A DNA stretch of 16,564 bases from Parvicella sp963922585 (GCA_963922585.1 CAWUIK010000069.1:1-16564); one strand, 5' to 3'; shown: positions 6,812 to 15,438, counted from the stretch's first letter. Notes: generated by a model from the letters alone, not told the origin. Program-made: numbers and translations.

Positions 6812-9154
6812 ATGAGAAACTATATAATTTTAATACTATTTACATTTAATTTCCTTTTTGTATCGTTTTATCTTCAAACCAACAATTTGACAATAGAAAA
6901 CATCATGAAAGGAGATGAGTTTGTTGGCTATTTACCAAAAAACCAAACGATTTTACCAAATGACGAAATTGTGTTTATGTGGAGAACAGCTAAAGATAAA
7001 GATTATGACTGGTATTTGTATAATCATAAAAATAGAGTTACCAGGAGTTTAAGAATTGATGAGCAAATGGAGTTTCCTCTCAATGGTTTTGTTTGGAACA
7101 ATAACAGAACAATGGCGCTTTACGAAAATAGAGGGAATATATTTGTTTGGAATATAAAAACTCAAAAACCAAAATGTATTTTTCAAACTTCTGATTATTG
7201 TTCTGATCCTTCTTTCTCAAAAGACGAAAAGAGTATTTTTTTTATACAAAATGACAACTTATATCAATTACATTTAACTCAAACCCAACTTACTCAAGTT
7301 ACAAATTTTCAAAAATCATCACAAAAAGAGGAGCCTAAACTTGATTATTTAAGCAATCAGGAATTGTTGTTGATGGAAAATTTACAACAAAAAGTTGCAA
7401 AAAAAAATGTCAAGAATCAAAAACAATCTGTAATCGATAATTTTTTGCCATTAAAAATATTCATTGACAAACAAAGTGTCCAAAACATAAGCATTTCACC
7501 AGATGAAAAAAAGGTAGTTTATATATTGAGAAAAAACGGTGAAAGAAACTACACAAAAGTTCCGAATTTTATGAGTGAGGATGGTTATACATCATCAAAT
7601 AATGCCAGACCTAAAGTAGGAAGAGATGAAGACGAGTTTAAATTGTTTTTTTACGACATTCCTCAAAGAAAAACGCATGAATTTTCAATTGAAGATTTGC
7701 CTAACTTGAACAAAAAACATAGTTATTTAGATCTTTATAATGTTAAAGAATATCAACATAAAGGTGTTGTATTTCATGGACCGTATTTTAATGATGATGG
7801 AACGATTGCAGTTGTGGAAATTAAATCCTTAGATAACAAACACAGATGGTTGGCTCAATTGGATTTTGAGAATCAAAAGCTAATTCCTTTTGAATATCAG
7901 TATGATGAAGCTTGGATCGGAGGGCCAGGAATTAGCGGTTGGAATGAACAACCTGGAAATGTTGGTTTTATTAAAAAATCTAATGTTTGTTTTTTCCAAT
8001 CAGAAGAAACTGGCTTTTCACATTTGTACACTTACAACTTTGATACAAAAGAGAAAAAGGCTTTAACAAATGGGGATTTTGAAATTCATGATGCATACCC
8101 TAATCAAGCTGGAACTCATTTTTACATCAATTGTAATAAATCTCATGCTGGAAATAGAAGTTTTTATGCTCTAGATATCAAAACTCAAAAATGGACCGAA
8201 TTGTTGGTTGATGATGGTAAATACGATGTAATTCTTTCTTCAGATGAGAAACAACTTTTTTATTCTTATTCTTTCATAAATAAACCTACAGAATTATATG
8301 TTTCAAATATAAAAGATTTAAAATCAAAATATAAAATTACTGAATCTTTGAGACCAAGTTTTAATGAAAGAAATTGGATGATTCCTGAAATTATTTCAAT
8401 AAAAGCAATAGATGGTCAAAATGTTAATGCTAGATTGTATAAGCCTAATGACAAAATTAAGAACAATGCAGCAGTAATATTTGTTCATGGAGCAGGTTAT
8501 CTTCAAAATGCACATAACTGGTGGAGTTCGTATTTTAGAGAATATATGTTTCATAATTATTTAGTTCTTCAAGGATACACAGTGTTAGATATCGATTACA
8601 GGGCTTCTGAAGGTTATGGCAGAGATTTTAGAACTGCTATTTATAGAAATATGGGTGGAAAAGATTTATCAGACCAGTTAGATGGACGTCAATATTTAAT
8701 TGATAATTTGGCAATTGATGAAAACAAAATTGGAATTTATGGAGGATCTTATGGTGGTTTTATAACGTTAATGGCGCTATTGAAAGAACCTGGTAAGTTT
8801 AAATGTGGAGCTGCTTTGAGAAGTGTAACTGATTGGGCACATTACAATCATGAATACACAAGCAATATTCTTAATACTCCTGAAATGGACAGTTTGGCGT
8901 TTCAAGTAAGTAGTCCCATCTATTATGCTGAAAATCTTCAAGACCATTTGTTAATGCTGCATGGAATGGTAGATGATAATGTTCAATTTCAGGATGTTGT
9001 AAGATTGTCACAACGCTTTATTGAGTTAGGGAAAGATAATTGGGAATTGTCTGTTTTTCCTATAGAGGATCATGGATTCAAAACGGCTAGCAGTTGGACA
9101 GACGAATACAAAAGAATTTATCATCTTTTTGAGAAAAACTTATTAGGAAAGTAG
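6812..9154 (+). CDS. Exported S9-family serine peptidase (DPP-IV/prolyl oligopeptidase-like)
   Basis: A predicted exported exo- or oligopeptidase that degrades peptides in the periplasm or at the cell surface. It has 780 residues. A hydrophobic N-terminus (about residues 4-21) looks like a signal peptide or anchor, without a clear cleavage site. Residues about 40-525 form the beta-propeller region, seen as repeated strand motifs such as FVWNIKTQKP and LYQLHLTQT. From about 535 the alpha/beta-hydrolase domain carries Ser646 in YGGSYGGF, Asp721 in HGMVDDNV and His754 in EDHGF, spaced as in family S9. The residue context before the nucleophile (IDYRASEGYGRDF) is also S9-typical. I could not identify the Glu-Glu pair that anchors substrate N-termini in true DPP-IV, so cleavage type is uncertain. 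The gene starts behind a predicted promoter and glpD follows after 16 bp. Confidence 0.9.
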   Translation: MRNYIILILFTFNFLFVSFYLQTNNLTIENIMKGDEFVGYLPKNQTILPNDEIVFMWRTAKDKDYDWYLYNHKNRVTRSLRIDEQMEFPLNGFVWNNNRTMALYENRGNIFVWNIKTQKPKCIFQTSDYCSDPSFSKDEKSIFFIQNDNLYQLHLTQTQLTQVTNFQKSSQKEEPKLDYLSNQELLLMENLQQKVAKKNVKNQKQSVIDNFLPLKIFIDKQSVQNISISPDEKKVVYILRKNGERNYTKVPNFMSEDGYTSSNNARPKVGRDEDEFKLFFYDIPQRKTHEFSIEDLPNLNKKHSYLDLYNVKEYQHKGVVFHGPYFNDDGTIAVVEIKSLDNKHRWLAQLDFENQKLIPFEYQYDEAWIGGPGISGWNEQPGNVGFIKKSNVCFFQSEETGFSHLYTYNFDTKEKKALTNGDFEIHDAYPNQAGTHFYINCNKSHAGNRSFYALDIKTQKWTELLVDDGKYDVILSSDEKQLFYSYSFINKPTELYVSNIKDLKSKYKITESLRPSFNERNWMIPEIISIKAIDGQNVNARLYKPNDKIKNNAAVIFVHGAGYLQNAHNWWSSYFREYMFHNYLVLQGYTVLDIDYRASEGYGRDFRTAIYRNMGGKDLSDQLDGRQYLIDNLAIDENKIGIYGGSYGGFITLMALLKEPGKFKCGAALRSVTDWAHYNHEYTSNILNTPEMDSLAFQVSSPIYYAENLQDHLLMLHGMVDDNVQFQDVVRLSQRFIELGKDNWELSVFPIEDHGFKTASSWTDEYKRIYHLFEKNLLGK

Positions 9155-9170
9155 TTGAGAAATATAGGAT

Positions 9171-10778
9171 ATGAGTTGGAATTATAAAAATAGAATCATT
9201 ACCATTAAAAGTTTCGAATCTGAAGAGTTTGACATTGTAATTATAGGTGGAGGAATAACTGGAGCAGGAATTTTATTGGATGCTACTTCAAGAGGCTTGA
9301 AAGCAGTCTTAATAGAAAAAGAAGATTTTGCATCAGGAACTAGCAGTAGAAGTACAAAGTTGATTCATGGAGGGTTAAGATATTTAAAAAATTTAGAATT
9401 TAAGATTGTTAGGGAAACAGGAAAAGAACGCGCTATTGCCTATAAAAACGCACCACATTTAGTAGTTCCCGAAAAAATGATTTTACCGATTCAAAAGGGG
9501 GGAACTTATGGTAAGTGGATGACTTCTTTTGCATTGTGGATGTATGATTGGTTGGCAGATGTCGCAAAGTCTGAAAGAAGAAAGATGCTCAATAAAGAAC
9601 AAACTTTAGCTATGGAGCCCAACCTAAAGCCAGATTTATTAAAAGGAAGTGGGTTTTATTCAGAATATAGAACCGATGACGCTCGTTTGACATTGGAAAT
9701 CATCAAGACGGCTCAAAGGAGTGGGGCAGTAGCGTTGAATTATATAGAAGCAAAAACTCTAAAATATGATGAAAATGGAAAAATAAACTCCATTGTTGCA
9801 AACGATAATTTAAACAACAATTCTTTTGAAATTAAAGGTAAAGTATTCATCAATGCCTGTGGTCCTTGGTCTGATGAAATTAGGCAAATAGATCAGTCAA
9901 TGAACAACAAAAGATTGCATCTTACCAAAGGAGTACATATTGTGATAGATCGTCAAAAATTACCATTAAAAAACAGTGTCTATTTTGATGTAGAAGGTGG
10001 AAGAATGATTTTTGCAATTCCAAGAGGAAAAGTAACGTATATTGGAACCACAGATACCAATTATGAGGGTAAAAAAGACAATCCAAATGTTACTATGGAA
10101 GACGTAGAATATCTAATAAATGCTGCTAATGAAATGTTTCCTAATATTCAACTCGAGATAGATGATGTGCAATCTTCATGGTCTGGTTTGAGACCCTTGA
10201 TTCATGAAGAAGGAAAGTCGCCATCGGAATTGAGTAGAAAAGATGAGATTTATCTTTCGCCTAAAGGTTTGATTACCATTGCTGGAGGAAAATTAACAGG
10301 CTACAGAATTATGGCTCAAAAAGTGGTAGATATTGTTTGTGAAAGATTGAAAATCAATCAAAAATGTATTACTGATAGTATTCAGATTAATGGATATGGA
10401 AAAGAAATTGACAAAAAACAGATTTTAGACAAAATTAAAACTTTAAAAATCTCTATTTCCGAACAAGATTTTGAAAATATGTGGCATATTTACGGTGTTC
10501 AAATATTAAAAATAATTGAATTATTTGAAAAAGATTCAAATAGAGACTTACTTGTTTCAGAAGTTATGTTTTGCATCGAAAACGAAATGACATTGTCATT
10601 GCTGGATTTTTACGTTAGGAGAACTGGAATGATGTATTTCGATATCAAAAGAGTAAAAAGTTCTCTAGATAAAATAGCGAATATTTTTAAAGAGCACTAC
10701 CAATGGGATGAATCTAAACTTCAATCAGAAATTCAATTAGTAAAAGACGAAATTAAAAACAGAAGTATTTTTGAGTAA
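9171..10778 (+). CDS. glpD: FAD-dependent glycerol-3-phosphate dehydrogenase
   Basis: Oxidises sn-glycerol-3-phosphate to dihydroxyacetone phosphate and passes electrons to the quinone pool as a membrane-associated flavoprotein. The 535 residues match aerobic GlpD. The Rossmann dinucleotide fingerprint IIGGGITGAG (24-33) is followed by FASGTSSRSTKLIHGGLRYL (53-72), the FAD-binding GlpD signature. WSGLRPL and IAGGKLTGYR lie in the cap and C-terminal half, and a DAO_C-type helical tail ends the protein. It begins 16 bp after the S9 peptidase stop with no promoter box between them, so the two are probably co-transcribed. glpF, glpK and a GlpR-type repressor are absent from the window. The 3' end faces the small lipoprotein gene across only 15 bp. 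Confidence 0.95.
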   Translation: MSWNYKNRIITIKSFESEEFDIVIIGGGITGAGILLDATSRGLKAVLIEKEDFASGTSSRSTKLIHGGLRYLKNLEFKIVRETGKERAIAYKNAPHLVVPEKMILPIQKGGTYGKWMTSFALWMYDWLADVAKSERRKMLNKEQTLAMEPNLKPDLLKGSGFYSEYRTDDARLTLEIIKTAQRSGAVALNYIEAKTLKYDENGKINSIVANDNLNNNSFEIKGKVFINACGPWSDEIRQIDQSMNNKRLHLTKGVHIVIDRQKLPLKNSVYFDVEGGRMIFAIPRGKVTYIGTTDTNYEGKKDNPNVTMEDVEYLINAANEMFPNIQLEIDDVQSSWSGLRPLIHEEGKSPSELSRKDEIYLSPKGLITIAGGKLTGYRIMAQKVVDIVCERLKINQKCITDSIQINGYGKEIDKKQILDKIKTLKISISEQDFENMWHIYGVQILKIIELFEKDSNRDLLVSEVMFCIENEMTLSLLDFYVRRTGMMYFDIKRVKSSLDKIANIFKEHYQWDESKLQSEIQLVKDEIKNRSIFE

Positions 10779-10793
10779 AAGAAATATTACAAA

Positions 10794-11066
10794 TTACTCC
10801 TCTGGATCTTTTTTCCATGAAGTGCAAACGACATCAATATTGCAATTGTTTCTACTTTTAATAAAATCAAATGCAGCTTCTTTGGCCTGTTCTTCAAGTC
10901 GAGTGTTTTCGCTTCCACAACCTTCATAGACGCCTAAAACTTCTCCAGTAACTTGGTCAATGATTTCACATTTTTTGCATTGATTGGGTAATACCGCTCC
11001 ATTAAATATAGCGGCACATGAAACCAAAGACAAAGAAGTGATTGAGGCAAATATTAAATTTTTCAT
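10794..11066 (-). CDS. Small Cys-containing lipoprotein, function unknown
   Basis: I do not recognise this family. The start is ATG at 11066, giving 90 residues, because it puts a standard lipoprotein signal at the N-terminus: MKN, a hydrophobic core, then lipobox SLVSC with lipidated Cys17. An upstream extension of the same frame to 11210 would bury this signal and overlap the DUF3467 gene, so it is rejected. The mature part has a CxxC pair (Cys30, Cys33), then Cys50, Cys75 and Cys81, followed by a Lys/Glu-rich end. The even set could form disulphides or hold a metal. It is predicted to sit on the periplasmic or outer face of an envelope membrane. It is transcribed away from the DUF3467 gene, 117 bp apart, with no recognisable promoter box. 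Confidence 0.7.
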   Translation of the reverse strand: MKNLIFASITSLSLVSCAAIFNGAVLPNQCKKCEIIDQVTGEVLGVYEGCGSENTRLEEQAKEAAFDFIKSRNNCNIDVVCTSWKKDPEE

Positions 11067-11152
11067 TTTTTTATAAATTTTCTTATTGATGTGAAAGTAA
11101 TATTTTTTTCGGAGTCGATAAAACATTGAATACTTTATTTGAATATAATATT

Positions 11153-11160
11153 TAACTTTG
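11153..11160 (+). promoter_or_regulatory. Predicted -7 promoter box of the DUF3467 gene (TAACTTTG)
   Basis: Exact TAnnTTTG match, 23 nt upstream of the ATG at 11184. A TTG at 11126-11128 lies 24 bp upstream as a possible -33 element, slightly far. Confidence 0.5.
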
Positions 11161-11183
11161 TAAGATAATATAATACGAATAAG

Positions 11184-11501
11184 ATGAGTAATCAACCAAA
11201 GGAAAATCAAATCAATGTTGAATTAAGCGAAGAAATTGCAGAAGGTGTTTACGCTAATTTAGCCATCATCACACACTCAAGTTCAGAGTTTGTAATGGAC
11301 TTTATCAGAATGATGCCGGGTGTGCCTAAAGCAAAAGTGAAGTCTAGAATAGTGATGACTCCAGAACATGCCAAAAGATTGATGAGAGCATTAGCAGACA
11401 ATGTTGCAAAATATGAACAACATCATGGTGTGATTAGAGAAGATGAAAGCATGCAAGGAGCAATTCCAATGACTTTCGGGGGACCAAAAACAGAAGCTTA
11501 A
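11184..11501 (+). CDS. DUF3467 family protein
   Basis: A small soluble protein of 105 residues that matches the DUF3467 family, common in Bacteroidota. The family signature is visible as VYANLAIITHSSSEFVMDF (about 23-41), MMPGVPKAKVKSRIVMTPEHA (about 43-63) and the basic helix KRLMRALADNVAKYEQ. Its molecular role is unknown. In other Bacteroidota I recall members next to rpoB/rpoC, but no RNA polymerase gene is near here. There is no signal peptide or membrane segment, so it should be cytoplasmic. It has its own predicted promoter. The putative porin gene begins 13 nt beyond its stop codon, so the two are likely co-transcribed despite unrelated locations in the cell. Confidence 0.85.
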   Translation: MSNQPKENQINVELSEEIAEGVYANLAIITHSSSEFVMDFIRMMPGVPKAKVKSRIVMTPEHAKRLMRALADNVAKYEQHHGVIREDESMQGAIPMTFGGPKTEA

Positions 11502-11514
11502 TTTTTTTGTTTTT

Positions 11515-13302
11515 TTGAGATATTTTGTTTCCATAGTATTGATTCTGGGAACTTTTCAGATTTTTGGCCAGCGTCCTTTTTACTATGTTTCCAATCAAGA
11601 TACTATTTTGTTGGATACTACTACATTTAGAAATGTTGGCGTTTTTGGAAAGCCTCATACTTCTTTCAATCTCGGAAATGAAGGTACTCCTTCACATCCT
11701 TTAGTTATGAATCCCCATTTTTTTATGAGAGGGGCTTATACTTACATGGCTTTTCATACTTTATTAGAGAATAAGAGGTATAATGTTTTTAAGCCGGTTA
11801 CTGAAGCAAATTATGTTACAGGATCTAAATTAGAACAACATTTCAATATCTATCATACTCAAAATTTTAATGCTAAATCCAATTTTTCTATTGGCTTTAA
11901 CAAAATTAATGCTCCTGGATATTACAATAATCAAGCGACCAATAATAGTCATTTATCAGCAAATGCTTATGGTTCTGGAATAGGGAAAAGAAATTACACC
12001 TTTGATTTCAATATTCAATTTGCCAACTTGCTTAGTTCACTCAATGGAGGAATGGTTTATGACACCGCTTTTATTGATGATGTAAATGAACTACGAGATA
12101 GAAAATTGTTGGAAGTGAATTTACAAAATGCTTCTCAGCAACTCAAATATTGGAAGATAGATTATACTCATGGTTTGGATATTTTTTCAAAAAAAGACAC
12201 TATCAACGAAACAGGGCAAACTTTCACAATTTTTCAAAATTTGGCTGTAATGTCAAAGCAAAGAGATTATTACGATTCTATTTTGAATCCAATTTTTTAC
12301 AATCAAATTTTTAATGATTCTAATATTACCAATGATGTATTGACTTACTATCAATACAGTACTGATTTAGGAGTGAATTATACGCTGAGTCAAAAATATA
12401 AAACATCTTTGGCGTCTGGAATAAGACCTTCTTTAAATATTTTCAATCAAGCTAGTGTAGATACTACTGTTTTTGATTTACACGGTTTTTTGAATTTTTG
12501 GTATCAATATGAAAAGTGGAATCTAGCATTACAATCTGAATATTTAATAAATGACACTTACGTTGACAACGATTTTCATCTAAATGCTGAGTTTAGTTAT
12601 TTGATGAATTCCAAAAACAAATTTTCTGCTCAAATCCAAACCAAAAGAGAACGTGTGGCGTTGGATATTCAAAATTACGAAAGCAATCACGCTGTATGGA
12701 GCAACGCTTTTGAAAAGCAATCTCAAAATTTCTTTGAAATCCAATACGAGCATCAAGATAAGTTGAAAAAATATGTTTCTGTAAACTATCTAGATTTAGA
12801 AAATCCAATTTTCTTTTCCTATGATGCCAGACCCGATCAGGTTTTGGGTTTCGGACAAGTGATTCAAACCAAAACAGGAATTAGTGGGGACTTGAGCAAA
12901 AGATGGTATTTGCAAGGCGATGTGGTATATCAATATTTTGGAGGATATAATGTTTTTAGAATGCCAAATTGGTTTACACAAGCCAAATTTGAATATCAAT
13001 TCAAAACATTTAAGAAAAAATTTGATTTGTGTTTGGGGATGAACATCGTTTTTTACAGCAAATACAAATCGAAAGAATTTGATCCAGTTTCTGGACGGTT
13101 TTACATCAATTCAGACCAAGAAGTAGGCAATTATCCTTTTGCAGATGTTTACTTGAAAGGAAGAGTTCAAAGAGCTACTTTTTTTGTAATGAGTACGCAT
13201 CCTCATGAAGGCTTATTGGGATACAATTATTTTCTTTTGCCCAATTACACCGCCTTGGATAGAGTGATTCGTGTTGGTGTTTCTTGGATGTTTTTGAATT
13301 AG
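11515..13302 (+). CDS. Putative outer-membrane beta-barrel protein (Porin_10-like)
   Basis: A 595-residue predicted outer-membrane barrel. The first 19 residues (MRYFVSIVLILGTFQIFGQ) are a good signal peptide. The rest is rich in alternating aromatic and polar strands (for example KWNLALQSEYLINDTY and WYLQGDVVYQYFGGYNVF) and ends in VGVSWMFLN, a plausible last strand. Composition and length suit the Bacteroidota 'putative porin' family (PF14121), though that assignment is from pattern and memory. The only start giving a whole signal peptide is TTG at 11515; there is no in-frame ATG between an upstream in-frame stop at 11470 and residue 65. The start lies just after two T7 runs. The 13-nt gap to the DUF3467 gene suggests one transcript. 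Its transported substrate is unknown. Confidence 0.75.
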   Translation: MRYFVSIVLILGTFQIFGQRPFYYVSNQDTILLDTTTFRNVGVFGKPHTSFNLGNEGTPSHPLVMNPHFFMRGAYTYMAFHTLLENKRYNVFKPVTEANYVTGSKLEQHFNIYHTQNFNAKSNFSIGFNKINAPGYYNNQATNNSHLSANAYGSGIGKRNYTFDFNIQFANLLSSLNGGMVYDTAFIDDVNELRDRKLLEVNLQNASQQLKYWKIDYTHGLDIFSKKDTINETGQTFTIFQNLAVMSKQRDYYDSILNPIFYNQIFNDSNITNDVLTYYQYSTDLGVNYTLSQKYKTSLASGIRPSLNIFNQASVDTTVFDLHGFLNFWYQYEKWNLALQSEYLINDTYVDNDFHLNAEFSYLMNSKNKFSAQIQTKRERVALDIQNYESNHAVWSNAFEKQSQNFFEIQYEHQDKLKKYVSVNYLDLENPIFFSYDARPDQVLGFGQVIQTKTGISGDLSKRWYLQGDVVYQYFGGYNVFRMPNWFTQAKFEYQFKTFKKKFDLCLGMNIVFYSKYKSKEFDPVSGRFYINSDQEVGNYPFADVYLKGRVQRATFFVMSTHPHEGLLGYNYFLLPNYTALDRVIRVGVSWMFLN

Positions 13303-13376
13303 TTTGTATAAGTATTTTGTTTTTCTGTACCATTTTTGTAATGTAGCATTATATATATTAATTCAACAATTACAAT

Positions 13377-14273
13377 ATGAAAAATTTCATCCTCAGTATA
13401 ATGCTTCTTCAGTTGATAAGTATTCCAATAATCAGTCAAAACACTTTTTTTGACCCACAGAAATTACCTCACAACAATAGAACATTAAAAGATACCATAA
13501 GATATGATTTCCCCTGGTTGACGAATTACAAAACCGAAAATACCATTGTAAATAGAATTGCTGTTCCTTCGGGTTTTGTTAGACAGAATCATCCAGAAAA
13601 ATCTTTTGCGCATTGGTTGCAAAGATTACCGATCAAAGAAGGCAATCCGAAAGTATATTTGTATGATGGAAGTCCCAAATGGAATCAAAATGCGCATTGT
13701 TATGTTGTGGATATTGAAACAGGAAATAAGGATTTGCAACAATGTGCAGATGCGATAATGCGAGTCAGAGCAGAGTATTTATATAGTTATGGCAACAAAG
13801 ATGAAATAAAATTCAATTACACAAACGGTGCTGTTTGTTATTACAAAAAATGGCGACAAAGTTTGATGCCAGTACCAAAAGGAAAGGAAATCCAATGGGT
13901 ATCATCTTCAAAAGCAGGAGAAGGTTATCAAAAGTTTAAAAGTTATTTGATTCAAGTTTATAACTATGCAGGCACGCACTCTCTTGAAAAAGAATTAAAC
14001 AAAGTCAATTTTCAAGAAATGCAACCTGGAGATGTAATTATTAAGGGAGGATTTCCAGGACACGGTGTTTTGGTAATGGATATGGCACAAAACCCAACTA
14101 CAGGAGAGAAATTGTTTTTATTGGCACAAAGTTATATGCCTGCTCAAGATTTCCAGATTTTAAAAAATCCCAACAATTCAAAACTTTCTCCTTGGTATAG
14201 TTTAAGTGATGTAAAAGACGTTTTGAAAACTCCGGAATGGAATTTTAGTACAGATGATTTAAGAAGGTGGTAA
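13377..14273 (+). CDS. DUF4846 family exported protein
   Basis: A 298-residue exported protein of the DUF4846 family, function not established. An N-terminal signal peptide (about 1-20, ending near IISQ) sends it across the inner membrane. Conserved segments seen are FAHWLQRLPI, VYLYDGSPKWNQNAHCYVVD, DLQQCADAIMRVRAEYLYS, FNYTNG, YAGTHSLEKEL, PGDVIIKGGFPGHGVLVMD and LLAQSYMPAQDFQILKNP. The Gly-His-Gly context and the conserved Cys recall peptidoglycan- or peptide-cleaving papain-like folds, but I cannot show a catalytic dyad and make no enzyme claim. It begins 74 bp after the porin gene with no clear promoter box, so either read-through or a promoter I do not recognise serves it. Its stop is one base from the stop of the facing methyltransferase gene. 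Confidence 0.85.
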   Translation: MKNFILSIMLLQLISIPIISQNTFFDPQKLPHNNRTLKDTIRYDFPWLTNYKTENTIVNRIAVPSGFVRQNHPEKSFAHWLQRLPIKEGNPKVYLYDGSPKWNQNAHCYVVDIETGNKDLQQCADAIMRVRAEYLYSYGNKDEIKFNYTNGAVCYYKKWRQSLMPVPKGKEIQWVSSSKAGEGYQKFKSYLIQVYNYAGTHSLEKELNKVNFQEMQPGDVIIKGGFPGHGVLVMDMAQNPTTGEKLFLLAQSYMPAQDFQILKNPNNSKLSPWYSLSDVKDVLKTPEWNFSTDDLRRW

Positions 14274-14274
14274 G

Positions 14275-14859
14275 TTAAAAAATCTCAATCCAAACTTCTT
14301 TTCCTGCTCTAGGCGGAATGGAAAGTTCGTTAGGCATCATTTTTACAGAATCAAAAACCTGACTGAAAAGTTCAATGTAATCTTCTTTACAGCCTCCAAA
14401 AGGTGGATGTTCAGTATTAAGAGGTGCATCAAATAAAATTCCTACTAATTTTCCATTTGGCTTAAGCAAAGTTTTCATTTTTTCGACATATTTCTTCCTC
14501 CAAGAAGGATTGATAGCACAAAAAAATGTTTGTTCGAGGATAAAATCATATTGATTTTCTAATTGAAAAAAATCACCAACAATAAATTTTTCAGCAGGAA
14601 ATTCAGGTACTCTTTTCAGAAAGTTTTCTTTAGAAATAGGAGCAAAATCGAGTAAGGTGATGTTAGAAAAACCCATTTTTAAAAGCGCTTCTCCTTCATA
14701 GCTGTTGCCGCAACCAGGAATAAGTATAGCAACGTTTTTGTCTTCTATTTTTTCGAAATAGGAAATGAATGCAGGACTAGGATATCCAATATCCCAACCT
14801 GTTTCTAGAGTATCATATCTTTCGTTCCAATATTGGTTATCTAGTTTTAACTTTGTCAT
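14275..14859 (-). CDS. TPMT-like SAM-dependent methyltransferase
   Basis: A cytoplasmic class I methyltransferase of the thiopurine methyltransferase (TPMT, PF05724) family, 194 residues. The family N-terminus is present: YWNERYDTLETGWDIG (10-25), then SAM-binding motif I ILIPGCGNSYEGEALL (45-60), an acidic residue at the next strand end (LLDFAPIS), and FILEQTFFCAINPSWR with the family's conserved aromatic pocket. PPFGGCKEDY and PPRAGKEVWIEIF close the protein. Characterised relatives methylate thiols, halides, thiocyanate, selenium or tellurium compounds; the substrate here cannot be read from sequence. The start ATG overlaps the stop of the upstream lipoprotein gene by 4 bp (ATGA), which suggests translational coupling. 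It lacks any signal peptide, unlike its partner. Confidence 0.85.
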   Translation of the reverse strand: MTKLKLDNQYWNERYDTLETGWDIGYPSPAFISYFEKIEDKNVAILIPGCGNSYEGEALLKMGFSNITLLDFAPISKENFLKRVPEFPAEKFIVGDFFQLENQYDFILEQTFFCAINPSWRKKYVEKMKTLLKPNGKLVGILFDAPLNTEHPPFGGCKEDYIELFSQVFDSVKMMPNELSIPPRAGKEVWIEIF

Positions 14860-15335
14860 TCCTCAATTGGTTTTCTTATAGTTTTGAAAATTACTTTGTG
14901 ATTTTCTTTGATTTTTGGAACAAGTACACAGTTGGTGATGTAATTTTTTTCCAAGCAATTTCCACATTCATCCACTACAATTTCATAAGTATAGGTTTTA
15001 TTTTCAGTATCTAAAGTGAAATTTCGTCTGATTTTGTATTTACAATTAACCAACATTGTTTTTCCAACTAGAGAATATTTATCCAGATTGAATGAGTTGA
15101 GTTTGCATTGGTCTTCATTTCTATAATTGGAGATGAATATTTCTTGTAAACCTGCTTCAGAAACTATAACAAAGTTTTCATTCTCATTTGCCATAAAAAT
15201 ACAATTAGAACAAAGTGAAGTATCTGCAATAATATCACCTTCGTTTTTTACTGTTTTGCCCCAACAATTTATTGATTTTTCACAACTTGATAACAAAATT
15301 GCTGAAGCCATCAAAAAGAGTAAAATATTTCTCAT
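14856..15335 (-). CDS. Cys-rich lipoprotein, function unknown
   Basis: I do not recognise this family. It has 159 residues with a lipoprotein signal: hydrophobic core then lipobox LLSSC with lipidated Cys18. The mature protein carries eight further cysteines (24, 42, 45, 77, 98, 124, 127 and 136), including two CxxC pairs (42/45 and 124/127), many for so short a protein. That suggests disulphide bonding or metal binding in the envelope. The central part alternates beta-prone stretches (FVIVSEAGLQEIFIS; NKTYTYEIVVDE). The tail is basic and not membrane-spanning. It precedes and overlaps the TPMT-like gene by 4 bp, forming a two-gene unit behind a predicted promoter box at 15353-15360. A functional link to the methyltransferase is an inference from the overlap only. 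Confidence 0.75.
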   Translation of the reverse strand: MRNILLFLMASAILLSSCEKSINCWGKTVKNEGDIIADTSLCSNCIFMANENENFVIVSEAGLQEIFISNYRNEDQCKLNSFNLDKYSLVGKTMLVNCKYKIRRNFTLDTENKTYTYEIVVDECGNCLEKNYITNCVLVPKIKENHKVIFKTIRKPIEE

Positions 15336-15352
15336 ATCAATTAATTTCTATG

Positions 15353-15360
15353 CAAATTTA
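15353..15360 (-). promoter_or_regulatory. Predicted -7 promoter box of the lipoprotein/TPMT unit (TAAATTTG)
   Basis: The minus strand reads TAAATTTG, an exact TAnnTTTG match, 17 nt before the lipoprotein ATG. No clear -33 element is seen. Confidence 0.4.
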
Positions 15361-15380
15361 GTAAATATCTAAACCTTATT

Positions 15381-15411
15381 TTGCACGAAACAGAAATAAT
15401 GTTCAATTTTG
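15381..15411 (+). promoter_or_regulatory. Predicted promoter of the peptide deformylase gene
   Basis: A TTG (15381-15383, within TTTTG) and a CAATTTTG box (15404-15411), which differs from TAnnTTTG at one base, are 20 bp apart, the usual spacing. The box ends 27 nt before the ATG at 15439. The mismatch lowers confidence but the spacing is the best in the window. Confidence 0.45.
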
Positions 15412-15438
15412 CAATGATTTAACAAATTTAAAAGAAAA

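Noticed and set aside
10773..10799. Inverted repeat GAGTAA / TTACTC spanning the facing stops of glpD and the small lipoprotein gene
   Set aside because: Both genes simply end in GAG TAA, which creates the symmetry; there is a 15-nt loop and no T run, so no terminator is supported.
11067..11210. N-terminal extension of the small lipoprotein frame to 138 residues
   Set aside because: It would overlap the start of the DUF3467 gene and place the lipoprotein signal in mid-protein; the ATG at 11066 explains the signal.
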